Below, in pieces: positions 27,129 to 35,528 of a stretch of 64,000 bases of DNA; position 1 is the first letter of the stretch; each line of letters begins with the position of its first letter. The notes under the pieces are model-generated. The model searched no databases. It saw nothing but the letters and a program-made list of their open reading frames with translations, and was not told the origin of the DNA. The translations under genes and the position numbers were made by a program. Origin of the DNA: Granulicella mallensis (GTDB lineage Bacteria > Acidobacteriota > Terriglobia > Terriglobales > Acidobacteriaceae); NCBI RefSeq assembly GCF_014203225.1, contig NZ_JACHIO010000015.1:62001-126000 (forward strand), read 5' to 3'.

Positions 27129-27935
27129 ATGCGTATCTCCGTCAATCTCGCTTCGCGGCCCTTTGTCGAACTTCGGCCGTTCTTCCTGCGCCTGCGTATC
27201 CTGATGGGCGTGCTCGTGCTGGTTGCCGTGGGGCTTGTCATTACCGCCCACTCTTTGCAGAAGAACCTGGATCGCGCCCAGGTGCAGATGAACCGATTGG
27301 TCAATCGTACTGTCGCTATGCAGCAGGAGAAGCAGAATAACGAGAGGCGCATGCACCAGCCGGTGAACGCTGCCGTGCTTGACCGCTCGCACTTCCTGAA
27401 CGCAGTCTTTCTGCGCAAGAGCTTCTCGTGGACGGCGGTCATGATGGATCTCGAAACCGTGCTTCCGGTGGGGGTGCAGGTGACCTCGATCGAACCGCAG
27501 CCGACGGCCGAGGGGGATGTCATCATCCGGCTCCGCGTCTCCGGTGACCGCGACAAAGCGATCCTGCTGGTGCGCAACCTGGAGCGCTCGAAGCGCTTTC
27601 TCGCGCCGCATTTGAGCAGCGAAAACTCGCAGGCCAAAGAGGGGAACGGAGCTCCCATGTTGGCCGGGGTGACGCCTGGTGTCGAGTTTGAGATTCTCGC
27701 CAACTACAACCCTCTGCCTGAAGGGCAGACCTATACCAAGTCCAAAGCCGCGAAAGATAGCTCGGATGCGTCCGGCGCAAAGACTTCGGTTGGCGGGGCG
27801 GGTACGCATGCGAAGTCTCACACGGTGAAGCCTGGCCCGCATGACGGTGTTGTGCTGAAACCGTATGTCGCTCCGCGGCCCTCAACCGGGCAACCGGCGC
27901 ATCCTTTGATTCCGCAGCAGGGAGGTGCGCGATGA
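27129..27935 (+). CDS. pilN: PilN-like inner-membrane assembly protein
   Basis: The 268-residue protein begins with the conserved PilN start MRISVNLASRPFVELRPFF, which includes the INL-type PilM-binding motif. One membrane helix follows (LRILMGVLVLVAVGLVITA, about 22-40), then a coiled coil and a ferredoxin-like periplasmic domain (LPVGVQVTSIEPQPTAEGDV). A long Ser/Lys/Pro-rich tail of about 80 residues (SKAAKDSSDASGAKTS and onward) is unusual for the family. It overlaps pilO by four bases. Confidence 0.85.
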   Translation: MRISVNLASRPFVELRPFFLRLRILMGVLVLVAVGLVITAHSLQKNLDRAQVQMNRLVNRTVAMQQEKQNNERRMHQPVNAAVLDRSHFLNAVFLRKSFSWTAVMMDLETVLPVGVQVTSIEPQPTAEGDVIIRLRVSGDRDKAILLVRNLERSKRFLAPHLSSENSQAKEGNGAPMLAGVTPGVEFEILANYNPLPEGQTYTKSKAAKDSSDASGAKTSVGGAGTHAKSHTVKPGPHDGVVLKPYVAPRPSTGQPAHPLIPQQGGAR

Positions 27936-28669
27936 GTACAACCGCTATTGTTCCTCCAAATCAGTCGTCCTTCCTGCGCCAGGTTCCGCAACTTACCGCA
28001 CGGGCTCGCGCGCTGATTACGACGATGAATCTTCACTACGCCGGCGTTGCGGTGCTGGTGATCCTCGATCTCTACCTGATCATCCACCTCGTTCTCGTTG
28101 GACAGGCCTTGAAGGCGCACAACGAGGAAGCCCTTGCGCAACAGGGCATCGCGCTGAAGACTGCCGAGCTTCAAGCCAAGCCGCTGCGCGGGCTCGACGC
28201 GAAGCTGGTCGACTCAACCAAGGTGGCGGACGCGTTCTACGCGAAGCGCCTGCCGTACGCCACCTCGCAGGTGGCTGCCGAGGTGGGTGCATTGACCCAT
28301 CGCGAGGGTGTTCGCTGGAGTCGCGCGCAATATTCCTATACTCCCGCGCTCTCTGGTGCCGACGCTCTTACCGAGATGCATGTGGACGCCAGCGTCTCTG
28401 GCGACTACCGCCCAATCGTGCAGTTCATCAACGCCGTGGAGCGGGATAAGATGTTTTTCGTCATCAACGGCATCAACCTGACCGGCCAGCAGACCGGGCA
28501 GGTGAATCTGCGTATCCGCCTGACGACCTGGCTGCGCCAGCCGAACGGTGACGATATGACTGCGGATCTGCCGATCCCCAATGACAGTAAATCCGCAGTT
28601 GAGCCTGAACCTGTGCCTGTCACAGCCCCTGCAACCCCGAACTTCGCAGCCAGGGGAGGGAAGCGATGA
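27932..28669 (+). CDS. pilO: PilO-like inner-membrane assembly protein
   Basis: The 245-residue protein has one membrane helix (YAGVAVLVILDLYLIIHLVL, about 31-50), a helical stalk, and a ferredoxin-like domain with AEVGALTHREGVRWSRAQY and MHVDASVSGDYRPIVQFINA, as in PilO. It forms a heterodimer with PilN in the periplasm. Its start lies inside the pilN stop (ATGA), and its end overlaps the PilP-like gene by four bases, so the set is tightly coupled. Confidence 0.83.
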   Translation: MSTTAIVPPNQSSFLRQVPQLTARARALITTMNLHYAGVAVLVILDLYLIIHLVLVGQALKAHNEEALAQQGIALKTAELQAKPLRGLDAKLVDSTKVADAFYAKRLPYATSQVAAEVGALTHREGVRWSRAQYSYTPALSGADALTEMHVDASVSGDYRPIVQFINAVERDKMFFVINGINLTGQQTGQVNLRIRLTTWLRQPNGDDMTADLPIPNDSKSAVEPEPVPVTAPATPNFAARGGKR

Positions 28670-29337
28670 AGGCCACCTCCAACGATCGCAAGAAGACAAT
28701 TGCGGCAACCTCTCTGGGCGCGGTGGCGCTTGGGTGCGTAATCTACGCCTGCATCCAGCTCTTTGGCGGGTCAGGCACGCCTCCTCCAGCCGCGCCGCCT
28801 GTCATTGTGCCCGCCGGGGGGGCTCATTCGACTTCGGCCTCAGGCTCCAGCGCGCAGCCCGTTGTGCCGGGTGGCAACGCTCCGGGTGTTGCCGCGACGA
28901 AGCTGGCGAGCACCTCTTCGAGCCTCGACCCTACACTCGATCAGACAGCCATGCTGCGCACCGAGAGCCTGGAATACTCGGGTACCGGCCGCAACATCTT
29001 CTCGGCGCTCTATACGCCGCCCCCGCCGCCGATGGCCGTCAGCAAATTCTCTGCCCGCCCCGCCAACAAGGGACCGGTGCTTCCACCCCCACCTCCGCCA
29101 CCCCCGCCGACGTGCCCGCCCACCTGTCCGCCGATCAACCTCAAGTTTTTCGGAACGGTAAAGCACGCGAACAGCCTGGTGCAGGCTTTCCTTTTACAAG
29201 GTGAGGACGTCTATATTGCGTCGCAGGGCGATATCGTCGGGCGCAAGTATAAGATCGTCAGTATTGCAGCCAATTCCATCCAGGTGATGGACCTGCAGAA
29301 CAACAACACGCAGACGCTTCCTTTGCAGATGAACTGA
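28666..29337 (+). CDS. pilP: PilP/GspC-like periplasmic linker protein
   Basis: The 223-residue protein has an N-terminal membrane anchor (TIAATSLGAVALGCVIYACI, about 11-30), a low-complexity Pro/Ala/Ser linker with runs of five and nine Pro flanking TCPPTCPP, and a C-terminal HR-like domain (LKFFGTVKHANSLVQAFLLQ, about 153-172, then VYIASQGDIVGRKYKIVSI). PilP and GspC connect the inner-membrane complex to the secretin. No secretin gene is in the window. Unlike PilP, it appears to be a membrane-anchored protein rather than a lipoprotein. Confidence 0.72.
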   Translation: MKATSNDRKKTIAATSLGAVALGCVIYACIQLFGGSGTPPPAAPPVIVPAGGAHSTSASGSSAQPVVPGGNAPGVAATKLASTSSSLDPTLDQTAMLRTESLEYSGTGRNIFSALYTPPPPPMAVSKFSARPANKGPVLPPPPPPPPPTCPPTCPPINLKFFGTVKHANSLVQAFLLQGEDVYIASQGDIVGRKYKIVSIAANSIQVMDLQNNNTQTLPLQMN

Positions 29338-30287
29338 TGAAGCCCACACTCCAACTCGATCGCAGGCGGCAGGACGAAGCCGGTTTCATGCTGCTGGCCG
29401 TCGTGGTGATGGCGGCGCTGATCCTGATTGCGCTGTCGGTCGCCGCTCCTGTGGTCGCGCGCGATCTGCGCCGCGACAAAGAGTTGGAGAGCGAGCGTCG
29501 TGCCGAGCAGTATGTGCGGGCGATCCGGCTCTATCAGCGCTCGTGCAAGTGCACCTCCTATCCGCCGTCCATGGATGCCCTGGAGAAGAGCACGACCGTC
29601 CGTTTCCTGCGCCAGAGGTACATCGATCCCCTGACCGGGAAATCTGACTGGCGGCTGATTCATCAGCCGAAGACGACGATCAAGATTCCGTTCGGGCAGG
29701 AGCTCGCCGGATTGGCTGCAGGGGGCCTGGGATCGGCGGCAGGGTTGGCTTCGGGCATCGGCGGCACGCCGGGTGGGTCGGTTCCGGCACTGGGTGCTGG
29801 CTTTGCCCCCTCGCCCGGTGCAGGTACAGCCTCAGGCACTGGTGGTGGAAGTTCAGGTGCTGGCGGATCTACAGGTACCAGCGGCAGCAACAGTTCTTCC
29901 AGTAGCACCAGCAGTTCCAGCGGCGGTGGCATATTTGGCGATAGCAATGGTGGCGTGATCTACGGTGTCGGCCCGTCGCGCTCGGGCAACTCCATTCTGA
30001 ATCCGAATCAGCAGACTACCTACGAGACGTGGGAGTTCTGGTACGACCCGCGCATCGAGAAGCTCTATGCCATGGCAAACCTGATGGGTGGCGGAGGCAT
30101 CGGTTCGCAGTCGGCCAGCAGCTTCGGTCAGAGCGCGACCAGCGGCCAACCGAACTCAGGCGCAGGCTCGACGACGGGCGGTACGAGTCCCGGAGGCACC
30201 AGCTCTTTTGGATCGAGCCCCACGGGCGGCTCCAGTTCCTTTGGCAGTCCAGGCTCCAGCAGCCCAGGCAGTTCCTTCCCGCAGTAG
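29337..30287 (+). CDS. GspG-like pseudopilin with Gly/Ser-rich tail
   Basis: The 316-residue protein has a prepilin-type start, with Gly16-Phe17 followed by Met and the hydrophobic helix LLAVVVMAALILIALSVAAP (19-38); the usual Glu at mature position 5 is not in place. A pilin-like head follows (ESERRAEQYVRAIRLYQRS, then KSTTVRFLRQRYIDPLTGK). About 200 residues of Gly, Ser, Ala and Thr come next, interrupted by a small folded segment (TYETWEFWYDPRIEKLYAMA). The tail is far longer than in normal pseudopilins. Its start codon shares bases with the pilP stop. Last gene of the operon. Confidence 0.7.
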   Translation: MKPTLQLDRRRQDEAGFMLLAVVVMAALILIALSVAAPVVARDLRRDKELESERRAEQYVRAIRLYQRSCKCTSYPPSMDALEKSTTVRFLRQRYIDPLTGKSDWRLIHQPKTTIKIPFGQELAGLAAGGLGSAAGLASGIGGTPGGSVPALGAGFAPSPGAGTASGTGGGSSGAGGSTGTSGSNSSSSSTSSSSGGGIFGDSNGGVIYGVGPSRSGNSILNPNQQTTYETWEFWYDPRIEKLYAMANLMGGGGIGSQSASSFGQSATSGQPNSGAGSTTGGTSPGGTSSFGSSPTGGSSSFGSPGSSSPGSSFPQ

Positions 30288-30339
30288 AAGGATTTCGCAA
30301 GCGAGCGGTAGAGGAATTCCCCAAGACTTAGAGTGTGTT

Positions 30340-30598
30340 TTCGAATTGCGCGGAGCGCGTTCCGTGACGCTTTAGCGTCACGGAGACGGAGGAGCCGTAG
30401 CCTTTAGGCTACGGAATCAGGAGCAGGCAAGAATCGGGCTTTAGCCCCGGGCCTTTTGTTCGCAGCCGAAAGAGAGCCCGGGCCTAAAGGCCACATCTTT
30501 GCTGAGCCTCTATTTCCGTAGCCTAAAGGCTACGGCTCCCTCCGACTCCGCGACGCTGAAGCGTCACGGAACGCGCTATGCGCGATGGGGTGACATGC
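30340..30598. repeat. Nested palindromic repeat, family A (copy 2)
   Basis: Same nested structure and orientation as the copy at 14325-14580, with arms GTGACGCTTTAGCGTCAC, AGCCGTAGCCTTTAGGCTAC and the core GGGCTTTAGCCCCGGGCCTT. It fills the gap after the pilus operon; no gene is supported there. Confidence 0.88.
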
Positions 30599-30639
30599 CT
30601 GACAAATCAAATTGAATGAGGATGAATAGCAACCTGCCC

Positions 30640-30813
30640 TTAGTGCTTGATCGCCCACATCAGCCAGCTCGCAACGATCGTTGCGCCGACGAAGAGCACG
30701 AAGCAATAAGCCCCGAAACGCACCATCATCTTGGGTTCTGTGCGCTGGGTAATGCCGAAGACGACCGACGTAAAGAGAGAGAAGAGCAGAACGGCGCTGA
30801 AGTGTGTGAGCAT
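30640..30813 (-). CDS. Small membrane protein with FGITQ motif (paralog of 21911-22081)
   Basis: ATG 30813 opens a 57-codon frame ending in TAA at 30640. It has a membrane helix (LTHFSAVLLFSLFTSVVFGI), the turn FGITQRTEPKMMVRFGAY (19-36), and a second helix (FVLFVGATIVASWLMW). It starts five bases after the stop of the DUF6677 gene, so the two form an operon. The helix-turn-helix layout with a charged R-x-E-P turn is common in unnamed Terriglobales proteins. Confidence 0.7.
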   Translation of the reverse strand: MLTHFSAVLLFSLFTSVVFGITQRTEPKMMVRFGAYCFVLFVGATIVASWLMWAIKH

Positions 30814-30817
30814 TTTC

Positions 30818-31234
30818 CTACGACGCCTTTCTTCCGTTAGCCAGCGAGTGTGCGTCGACTGCGGCGATGATGTTCAGGAGTCCGCCCACGACGAGGAACT
30901 TCGTTCCGTAGTCACCCAGCGTAATGGTGACGGAGCTGGCACCCCATCCAAACAGGCGCGTCAGCATGTACAGCAAGCCCAGACCGAGTTGCCCGATGAA
31001 GCCCAGGATATCCAGGATATCGCCGGTATTGGGCACATAGATCTTGCCCTGCAGGCCCAGCCCGATAAGATACATGCCGAGGATCGAGACGAAGAGCAGC
31101 AAGCCGCGCATCCATTTGCCCTGGATTGCATGTCCTGCTCCGGGAATCAGCCATCCGAGTACCAATGCGATCACCGGCATGTTGGAACGCTCGCCGGGAA
31201 CTCGCTGCGTTATGCGCTGTGCGTCAGTTGCCAT
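30818..31234 (-). CDS. DUF6677-family membrane protein
   Basis: The 138-residue product starts at ATG 31234 (MATDAQRITQ). It shows the family text LVLGWLIPGAGHAIQGKW (about 24-41), a membrane segment GLLLFVSILGMYLIGLGLQG, then NTGDILDILGFIGQLGLGLL and GDYGTKFLVVGGLLNIIAAV near the end. The family is typical of Acidobacteriota; its function is unknown. It is the first gene of a two-gene unit with the 57-residue membrane protein. Confidence 0.85.
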   Translation of the reverse strand: MATDAQRITQRVPGERSNMPVIALVLGWLIPGAGHAIQGKWMRGLLLFVSILGMYLIGLGLQGKIYVPNTGDILDILGFIGQLGLGLLYMLTRLFGWGASSVTITLGDYGTKFLVVGGLLNIIAAVDAHSLANGRKAS

Positions 31235-31316
31235 CGGTGTTGATTCTATCAGCGAGAGGCTGTCCGGGAACTCTATAGCCCCCAAGAACTTCACAGCCGA
31301 TTAGCATGTTTCATCG

Positions 31317-31565
31317 AATTGCGCGAAGCGCGTCTCCCTGACGCTTTAGCGTCAGGGAGACGGAGGGAGCCGTAGCCTTTAGGCTACGGAAATAGACGAT
31401 TAGCAAAGATGTGGCCTTTAGGCCCGGGCCTTCTTTCGGCTGCGAACCAAAGGCCCGGGGCTAAAGCCCAATTCTCACCTGCCCTTAATTCCGTGGCCTA
31501 AAGGCCACGGCTCCCTCCGTCCTGCGATGCTAAAGCGTCACGGTTTGCGCTTCGCGCTGTTGTGA
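31317..31565. repeat. Nested palindromic repeat, family A (copy 3, inverted)
   Basis: Inverted relative to the copies at 14325 and 30340: here the half with GCAAAGATGTGGCCTTTAGG comes first and the GGGGCTAAAGCCC half second. The outer arms (CTGACGCTTTAGCGTCAG) are kept. It occupies the stretch between the DUF6677 gene and the M24 peptidase 3' end. Confidence 0.87.
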
Positions 31566-31616
31566 AAGGTCTTGGTTCTTTGACGAACTAACGACTCATG
31601 GTCGAAAGCCCCAACC

Positions 31617-32801
31617 TCAAATCCGTACCAGCTCCCGCTGCATCGGCCCCGTCACCACGGCATTGCCCGGGCGCGTCAACATGTTGACCTCACTGCGCAC
31701 GCCGAACTCGCCGGGGAAGTAGATTCCCGGCTCGACGGAGAAGCAGGTGTTGGGCAGCAGCAGGCGCTCGTCGTGCGTCTCCAGGTTATCGAGGTGCGCT
31801 CCATTGCCATGCAGTTCGATGGCGATATTGTGGCCGGTGCGATGCGTGAACCACTCTCCAAAGCCTGCGTTGCGAATCACGTTGCGGGCGGCGTCATCCG
31901 CCTCCCATCCGGCGATGGCACGGTTCTCGGTGTAGGCCTTCTGCACGGTGGCGATGGCGGCATCGCGGGCATCGCGTACGGTGCTGAAGATGAGCTGTTC
32001 GCGGTCACTTGGCTCGCGGCCGACGACGCCGGTCCAGGTGATGTCGTACCAGATCGCCTCGGGCCTGTTCGCGAGCTTCGCCCAGATGTCGATGAGCACG
32101 AAGTCACCGTTGCGGATAGTCCGGGAACTCTCTCGCGAGGGCTCGTAGTGCGAGTCGGCGGAGTTCGGCCCGGCGCTGCAGTTGGGGCCGTGGTCGGTCC
32201 ACAGGCCCTCGCGCTCCATCCCCTGGTTGAGGAAGGTGATGATGCTGAACTCATCAGGATTGCGGCCGGCGCGGACTTCATCGCCGATGCGCTTCCACCC
32301 GGCGGTCAGTACGCCATCGAGCTTCTGTTGCGCGGCGTAGTGCGTCGCGATCTGCTCTTCACTCAGCACGGCCTCGAACTGGCTGACCAGATCGGCGGAA
32401 CTGACAACCTCTTTGTCCATGGCGCGCAACACTTCGACCGTACCGGCGTCGACCATCGAGACGTACATGATGGCGTTGCGCGGCGAGTACTGCATGGCGA
32501 TCTTCTTCGCGCCATTCAGCATCGACGCCAGTTCGCGCTCCAGCTCCTGCCATGACGAGTATTCATGCTTCGCGCCGGGCACGGCATCGAGCTTGCCGGA
32601 TTCGATGCGGTGCACCAGTTTTTGCGGCTCACCCTTTGCCGGGATGAAGTAATACCAGCGTCGTGAGACGAACATCTGTGTGTCGAGTCCAAGAATACGG
32701 TAGGCGATGGGGTCACGGTGATGGTGATCGTAGAACAGCCAGCCATCGAGGTTGTGGTCGCGCAGAGCGGATTGGATTGCGTCGAGGTTCATGGATGTCA
32801 T
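31617..32801 (-). CDS. M24-family aminopeptidase (Xaa-Pro peptidase-like)
   Basis: The 394-residue metallopeptidase has an N-terminal creatinase-like domain (about 1-150) and a pita-bread domain with the expected metal ligands: Asp in VLIDIWAK and YDITWTG, His in THRTGHNIAIELHGNG, Glu in FSVEPGIYFPG and Glu in VRSEVNML. It removes N-terminal residues next to Pro or acts on related small substrates in the cytoplasm; no signal peptide is visible. It stands alone between a family A repeat and the divergent S53 protease gene. Confidence 0.87.
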   Translation of the reverse strand: MTSMNLDAIQSALRDHNLDGWLFYDHHHRDPIAYRILGLDTQMFVSRRWYYFIPAKGEPQKLVHRIESGKLDAVPGAKHEYSSWQELERELASMLNGAKKIAMQYSPRNAIMYVSMVDAGTVEVLRAMDKEVVSSADLVSQFEAVLSEEQIATHYAAQQKLDGVLTAGWKRIGDEVRAGRNPDEFSIITFLNQGMEREGLWTDHGPNCSAGPNSADSHYEPSRESSRTIRNGDFVLIDIWAKLANRPEAIWYDITWTGVVGREPSDREQLIFSTVRDARDAAIATVQKAYTENRAIAGWEADDAARNVIRNAGFGEWFTHRTGHNIAIELHGNGAHLDNLETHDERLLLPNTCFSVEPGIYFPGEFGVRSEVNMLTRPGNAVVTGPMQRELVRI

Positions 32802-32940
32802 CTTAAAGCAGTCTCATCTGTTCTTGTTGTTAGCCGTTGCATTTGTCCTTGCCGCTGTTTGTTTTTAGCCACGATGAAAAACAAACAACAGCCACTCTAC
32901 AACCTGCGCCTGAACGCATCCAACCAGCCAGGAGGAACAC

Positions 32941-34572
32941 ATGCCCACTTCATCACGCTTCGCCTCGCAATCTCGCGTACTTTTACCGGGAAGCGAAAGG
33001 AAGCCGTTTGTCCCGGCCGGAGATCCCAAAGCCGCGAAAACCCCGAAGGTCAGCACGTCTGTAAAGACGGTACCAGCCCCCGGACGCATTCGGGTCTCCC
33101 TCATCGTCCCACCGAAGCAGCCGCTTGACACGAAGCGTCTGGGCAAGCTGGACGCTCGTCTCAGCCGTGCGCAGTTTGCCGCGCGACATGGCGCGGACCC
33201 TGCCTCGGTGAGACTCGTGAAGGCGTTTGCCAAGGAGTTCGGTCTTACGGTCGAACCGATCACCCAGCCTGGCCGTTGCACGGTGCAGCTCAGCGGAACC
33301 TGCGCTGCCATGCAGAAAGCGTTTGGGATCTCGCTGGTGCAGCACACGACAGAGCAGGGCAAGTTCCGGCTGCGTGAGGGAGAGATCTCTCTTCCGGCGG
33401 AGTTAGACGGGCACGTCCTGGCGGTACTCGGGCTCGACAATCGCCCGCAGGCAAAGCCCCACTTTCGTATCGCGAAGCCGCGTGCCACGAACGTCTCGTA
33501 CACACCGGTGCAGGTGGCGCAGCTGTATGGCTTTCCCGCCGGAGCCACGGCCACGGGCCAGACGATCGGCATCATCGAGCTTGGTGGAGGATATCGCGCG
33601 GCGGATCTCACGGCGTACTTCAAGACGCTGGGCCTGCCTGCGCCAACGGTGATTGCAGTTCCGGTCGATGGCGGAAAGAACACGCCAGGAAACGCCAATG
33701 GAGCGGATGGCGAGGTGATGCTGGACATCGAAGTCTGCGCGGCCGTGGCGCCAGGCGCGAAGATCGCGGTGTACTTCACGACGAATACAGACCAGGGATT
33801 CATCGACGCGATTACGACAGCGGTGCATGACTCGGTGAACAAGCCGAGCGTGATCTCGATCAGCTGGGGTGGGCCTGAGTCGAGCTGGACGCAGCAGTCG
33901 ATGACCGCGCTCGACGCGGCATGCCAGGCGGCAGCGGCGGTGGGCGTCACGATTACGGTGGCGGCTGGAGATAACGGGTCGAGCGACGGCGCGTCGGGAG
34001 ACAACGTTGACTTTCCGGCGTCGTCTCCGCATGTGCTGGCCTGCGGGGGAACGAAATTAGTAGGCTCCGGCTCGACAATTACGAGCGAGGTGGTGTGGAA
34101 CGAGACGTCCAACGACGAAGGCGCGACCGGCGGCGGCGTCAGCACGGTCTTCGCGCTGCCGACGTGGCAGAAGAACGCCAGCGTCCCCGCTCCCACAACA
34201 AGCGCTGGAGGCCGCGGTGTTCCCGATGTCTCCGGAGATGCTGATCCTTCGACGGGCTATACCATTCGCGTGGACAGCGAGACGACGGTGATCGGCGGCA
34301 CCAGTGCCGTAGCACCGCTGTGGGCGGGACTGATTGCGCTGGCCAACGCACAGAACAAAGTGGCTGCAGGATTCGTTAATCCAGCGCTGTATGCCGCCGG
34401 AGCGAAGAAGGCCTTTCGTGACATCACACAGGGTAACAACGGCAGCTTCTCCGCCGGCCCCGGCTGGGACGCCTGCACGGGGCTCGGCAGTCCGGTGGGG
34501 AACCTGGTAATTCAGACAGTCGCGCCGAAGAGCACAACCGCGAAGAAAGCCAAGAAAGGTAAGACGAAGTAG
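32941..34572 (+). CDS. Kumamolisin-like serine-carboxyl protease (S53, sedolisin)
   Basis: The acid-active secreted protease is made as a proenzyme. The 543-residue product has a pro-kumamolisin domain (about 45-165) with HGADPASVRLVKAFAKEFGL, and a catalytic domain with Glu258 and Asp262 in DGEVMLDIEV, the oxyanion Asp in AAGDNGSSDG, and the nucleophile Ser455 in GGTSAVAPLWAG. A calcium site is expected in the C-terminal FRDITQGNNG. The ATG follows AGGAGG by 5 nt. No classical signal peptide is seen, as in several kumamolisins. A Lys-rich tail (KSTTAKKAKKGKTK) ends it. Confidence 0.92.
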   Translation: MPTSSRFASQSRVLLPGSERKPFVPAGDPKAAKTPKVSTSVKTVPAPGRIRVSLIVPPKQPLDTKRLGKLDARLSRAQFAARHGADPASVRLVKAFAKEFGLTVEPITQPGRCTVQLSGTCAAMQKAFGISLVQHTTEQGKFRLREGEISLPAELDGHVLAVLGLDNRPQAKPHFRIAKPRATNVSYTPVQVAQLYGFPAGATATGQTIGIIELGGGYRAADLTAYFKTLGLPAPTVIAVPVDGGKNTPGNANGADGEVMLDIEVCAAVAPGAKIAVYFTTNTDQGFIDAITTAVHDSVNKPSVISISWGGPESSWTQQSMTALDAACQAAAAVGVTITVAAGDNGSSDGASGDNVDFPASSPHVLACGGTKLVGSGSTITSEVVWNETSNDEGATGGGVSTVFALPTWQKNASVPAPTTSAGGRGVPDVSGDADPSTGYTIRVDSETTVIGGTSAVAPLWAGLIALANAQNKVAAGFVNPALYAAGAKKAFRDITQGNNGSFSAGPGWDACTGLGSPVGNLVIQTVAPKSTTAKKAKKGKTK

Positions 34573-34654
34573 TTCGGGTACCACGATGAGTTCAAGAGCT
34601 CGCATCGACTACCTTCTCTATCTACCCGGGAAGTTATGTAGAAACTCTTGCCTG

Positions 34655-34732
34655 TTTTTCGTCGTCATCCTGAAGCGTAGCTGAAGGACCCCCGCATTGG
34701 AGGAGTGGCGCCAATGTGGGGTTTTTCGCTAG
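34655..34732. repeat. Half copy of palindromic repeat family C
   Basis: TTTTCGTCGTCATCCTGAAG with CTGAAGGACCCCCGCATTGG matches the left half of the copies at 15547 and 62835, but the right half is missing. A small stem (CCCGCATTGG against CCAATGTGGGG) ends it. It abuts the severed gene tail at 34733. Confidence 0.7.
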
Positions 34733-34894
34733 GTGCGATACAAGCGACGCCGCTACCATGACTTCAATGTACTGACCTACGAGGCTCCGGCATACTTCTC
34801 ATTTTCGAACACGAGCCACTCAGCAGGCGAAGTGTTTGAGGCAGCGGATAGAAATGGCGTTCGGCTCGCAACCGCCAATATAAACTTCAACTGA
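34733..34894 (+). pseudogene. Severed C-terminal tail of an unknown gene
   Basis: An open frame of 53 codons has protein-like text (RYKRRRYHDFNVLTYEAPAY, then FSNTSHSAGEVFEAADRNGV) and ends with TGA 14 nt before the immunity-like gene. Upstream it is cut by an in-frame TAG at 34730 and the half repeat. No credible start exists apart from GTG 34733, without a ribosome site. The position directly in front of an immunity-like gene is where a polymorphic-toxin C-terminus would lie. That reading is an inference; the fragment matches nothing I can name. Confidence 0.5.
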
Positions 34895-34908
34895 ATCGGA
34901 CGGTAAGA

Positions 34909-35364
34909 ATGTTTTCAATAGGTTTTACTAACGAAGAACTTGAGTATCCTTATGACGACACAAGCATCCCGGCACAGCCGGGATGCTTAATCCTGGACGG
35001 ATCGACAGAAGATTTCCTGGCGAATCTGTCTTTATGGAGCAAGGCGGATTACGAATCTCATTGGAAACTGGAGCTAGGGGCGCTGCTCGGTGGACGTCGT
35101 AAGGTTGCTCTAGTGGTTTCATACGACAACCCTGAAGCCTCTTCAAATATGGAGATTTGGCGCGTATACCGAGATGGAGAATGGGCTCACCTTCAAAACC
35201 AACTCCTCCAGTACCGCCAGCTTCCAAAGAACTTCTCCGTCTCTGAGTTGAGCCAGTACATACAGGATCGAGTAGTGGTAACCGAAGAAGGAAATAAGAT
35301 TTCTGAATGGGATGTTTCTGTTCACGACATAGAAGCATTTCTTTCGGGTGATGGACCAATCTAA
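34909..35364 (+). CDS. Probable immunity protein (CdiI-type)
   Basis: The 151-residue soluble protein reads like an orphan contact-dependent-inhibition immunity protein: GCLILDGSTEDFLANLSLWS (about 26-45), KADYESHWKLELGALLGGRR, then MEIWRVYRDGEWAHLQNQLL (about 80-99). The acidic entry, the W-S-x-x-D-Y-x-x-x-W pattern and the VYR-x-G-x-W/V-x-x-Q-N-Q-L strand are features I associate with a CdiI family; this is recall, not a search. Base composition is more AT-rich than the flanking core genes. No intact toxin gene is present, only the cut tail at 34733. Confidence 0.5.
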   Translation: MFSIGFTNEELEYPYDDTSIPAQPGCLILDGSTEDFLANLSLWSKADYESHWKLELGALLGGRRKVALVVSYDNPEASSNMEIWRVYRDGEWAHLQNQLLQYRQLPKNFSVSELSQYIQDRVVVTEEGNKISEWDVSVHDIEAFLSGDGPI

Positions 35365-35528
35365 TTGCCGTGAACGTTCGGGTAGCGGGCACCCACACGT
35401 ACTCCGAATAATTGGGATGGCAGCGGATCGGTGCCAGTGTGCTCATGCGCAAAGAACGCGCTTGAATGGGCACCCGGCTAACTGCCAGCACGCACCATAA
35501 CTATCCAGGATAAAGATTGGGGCAAACT

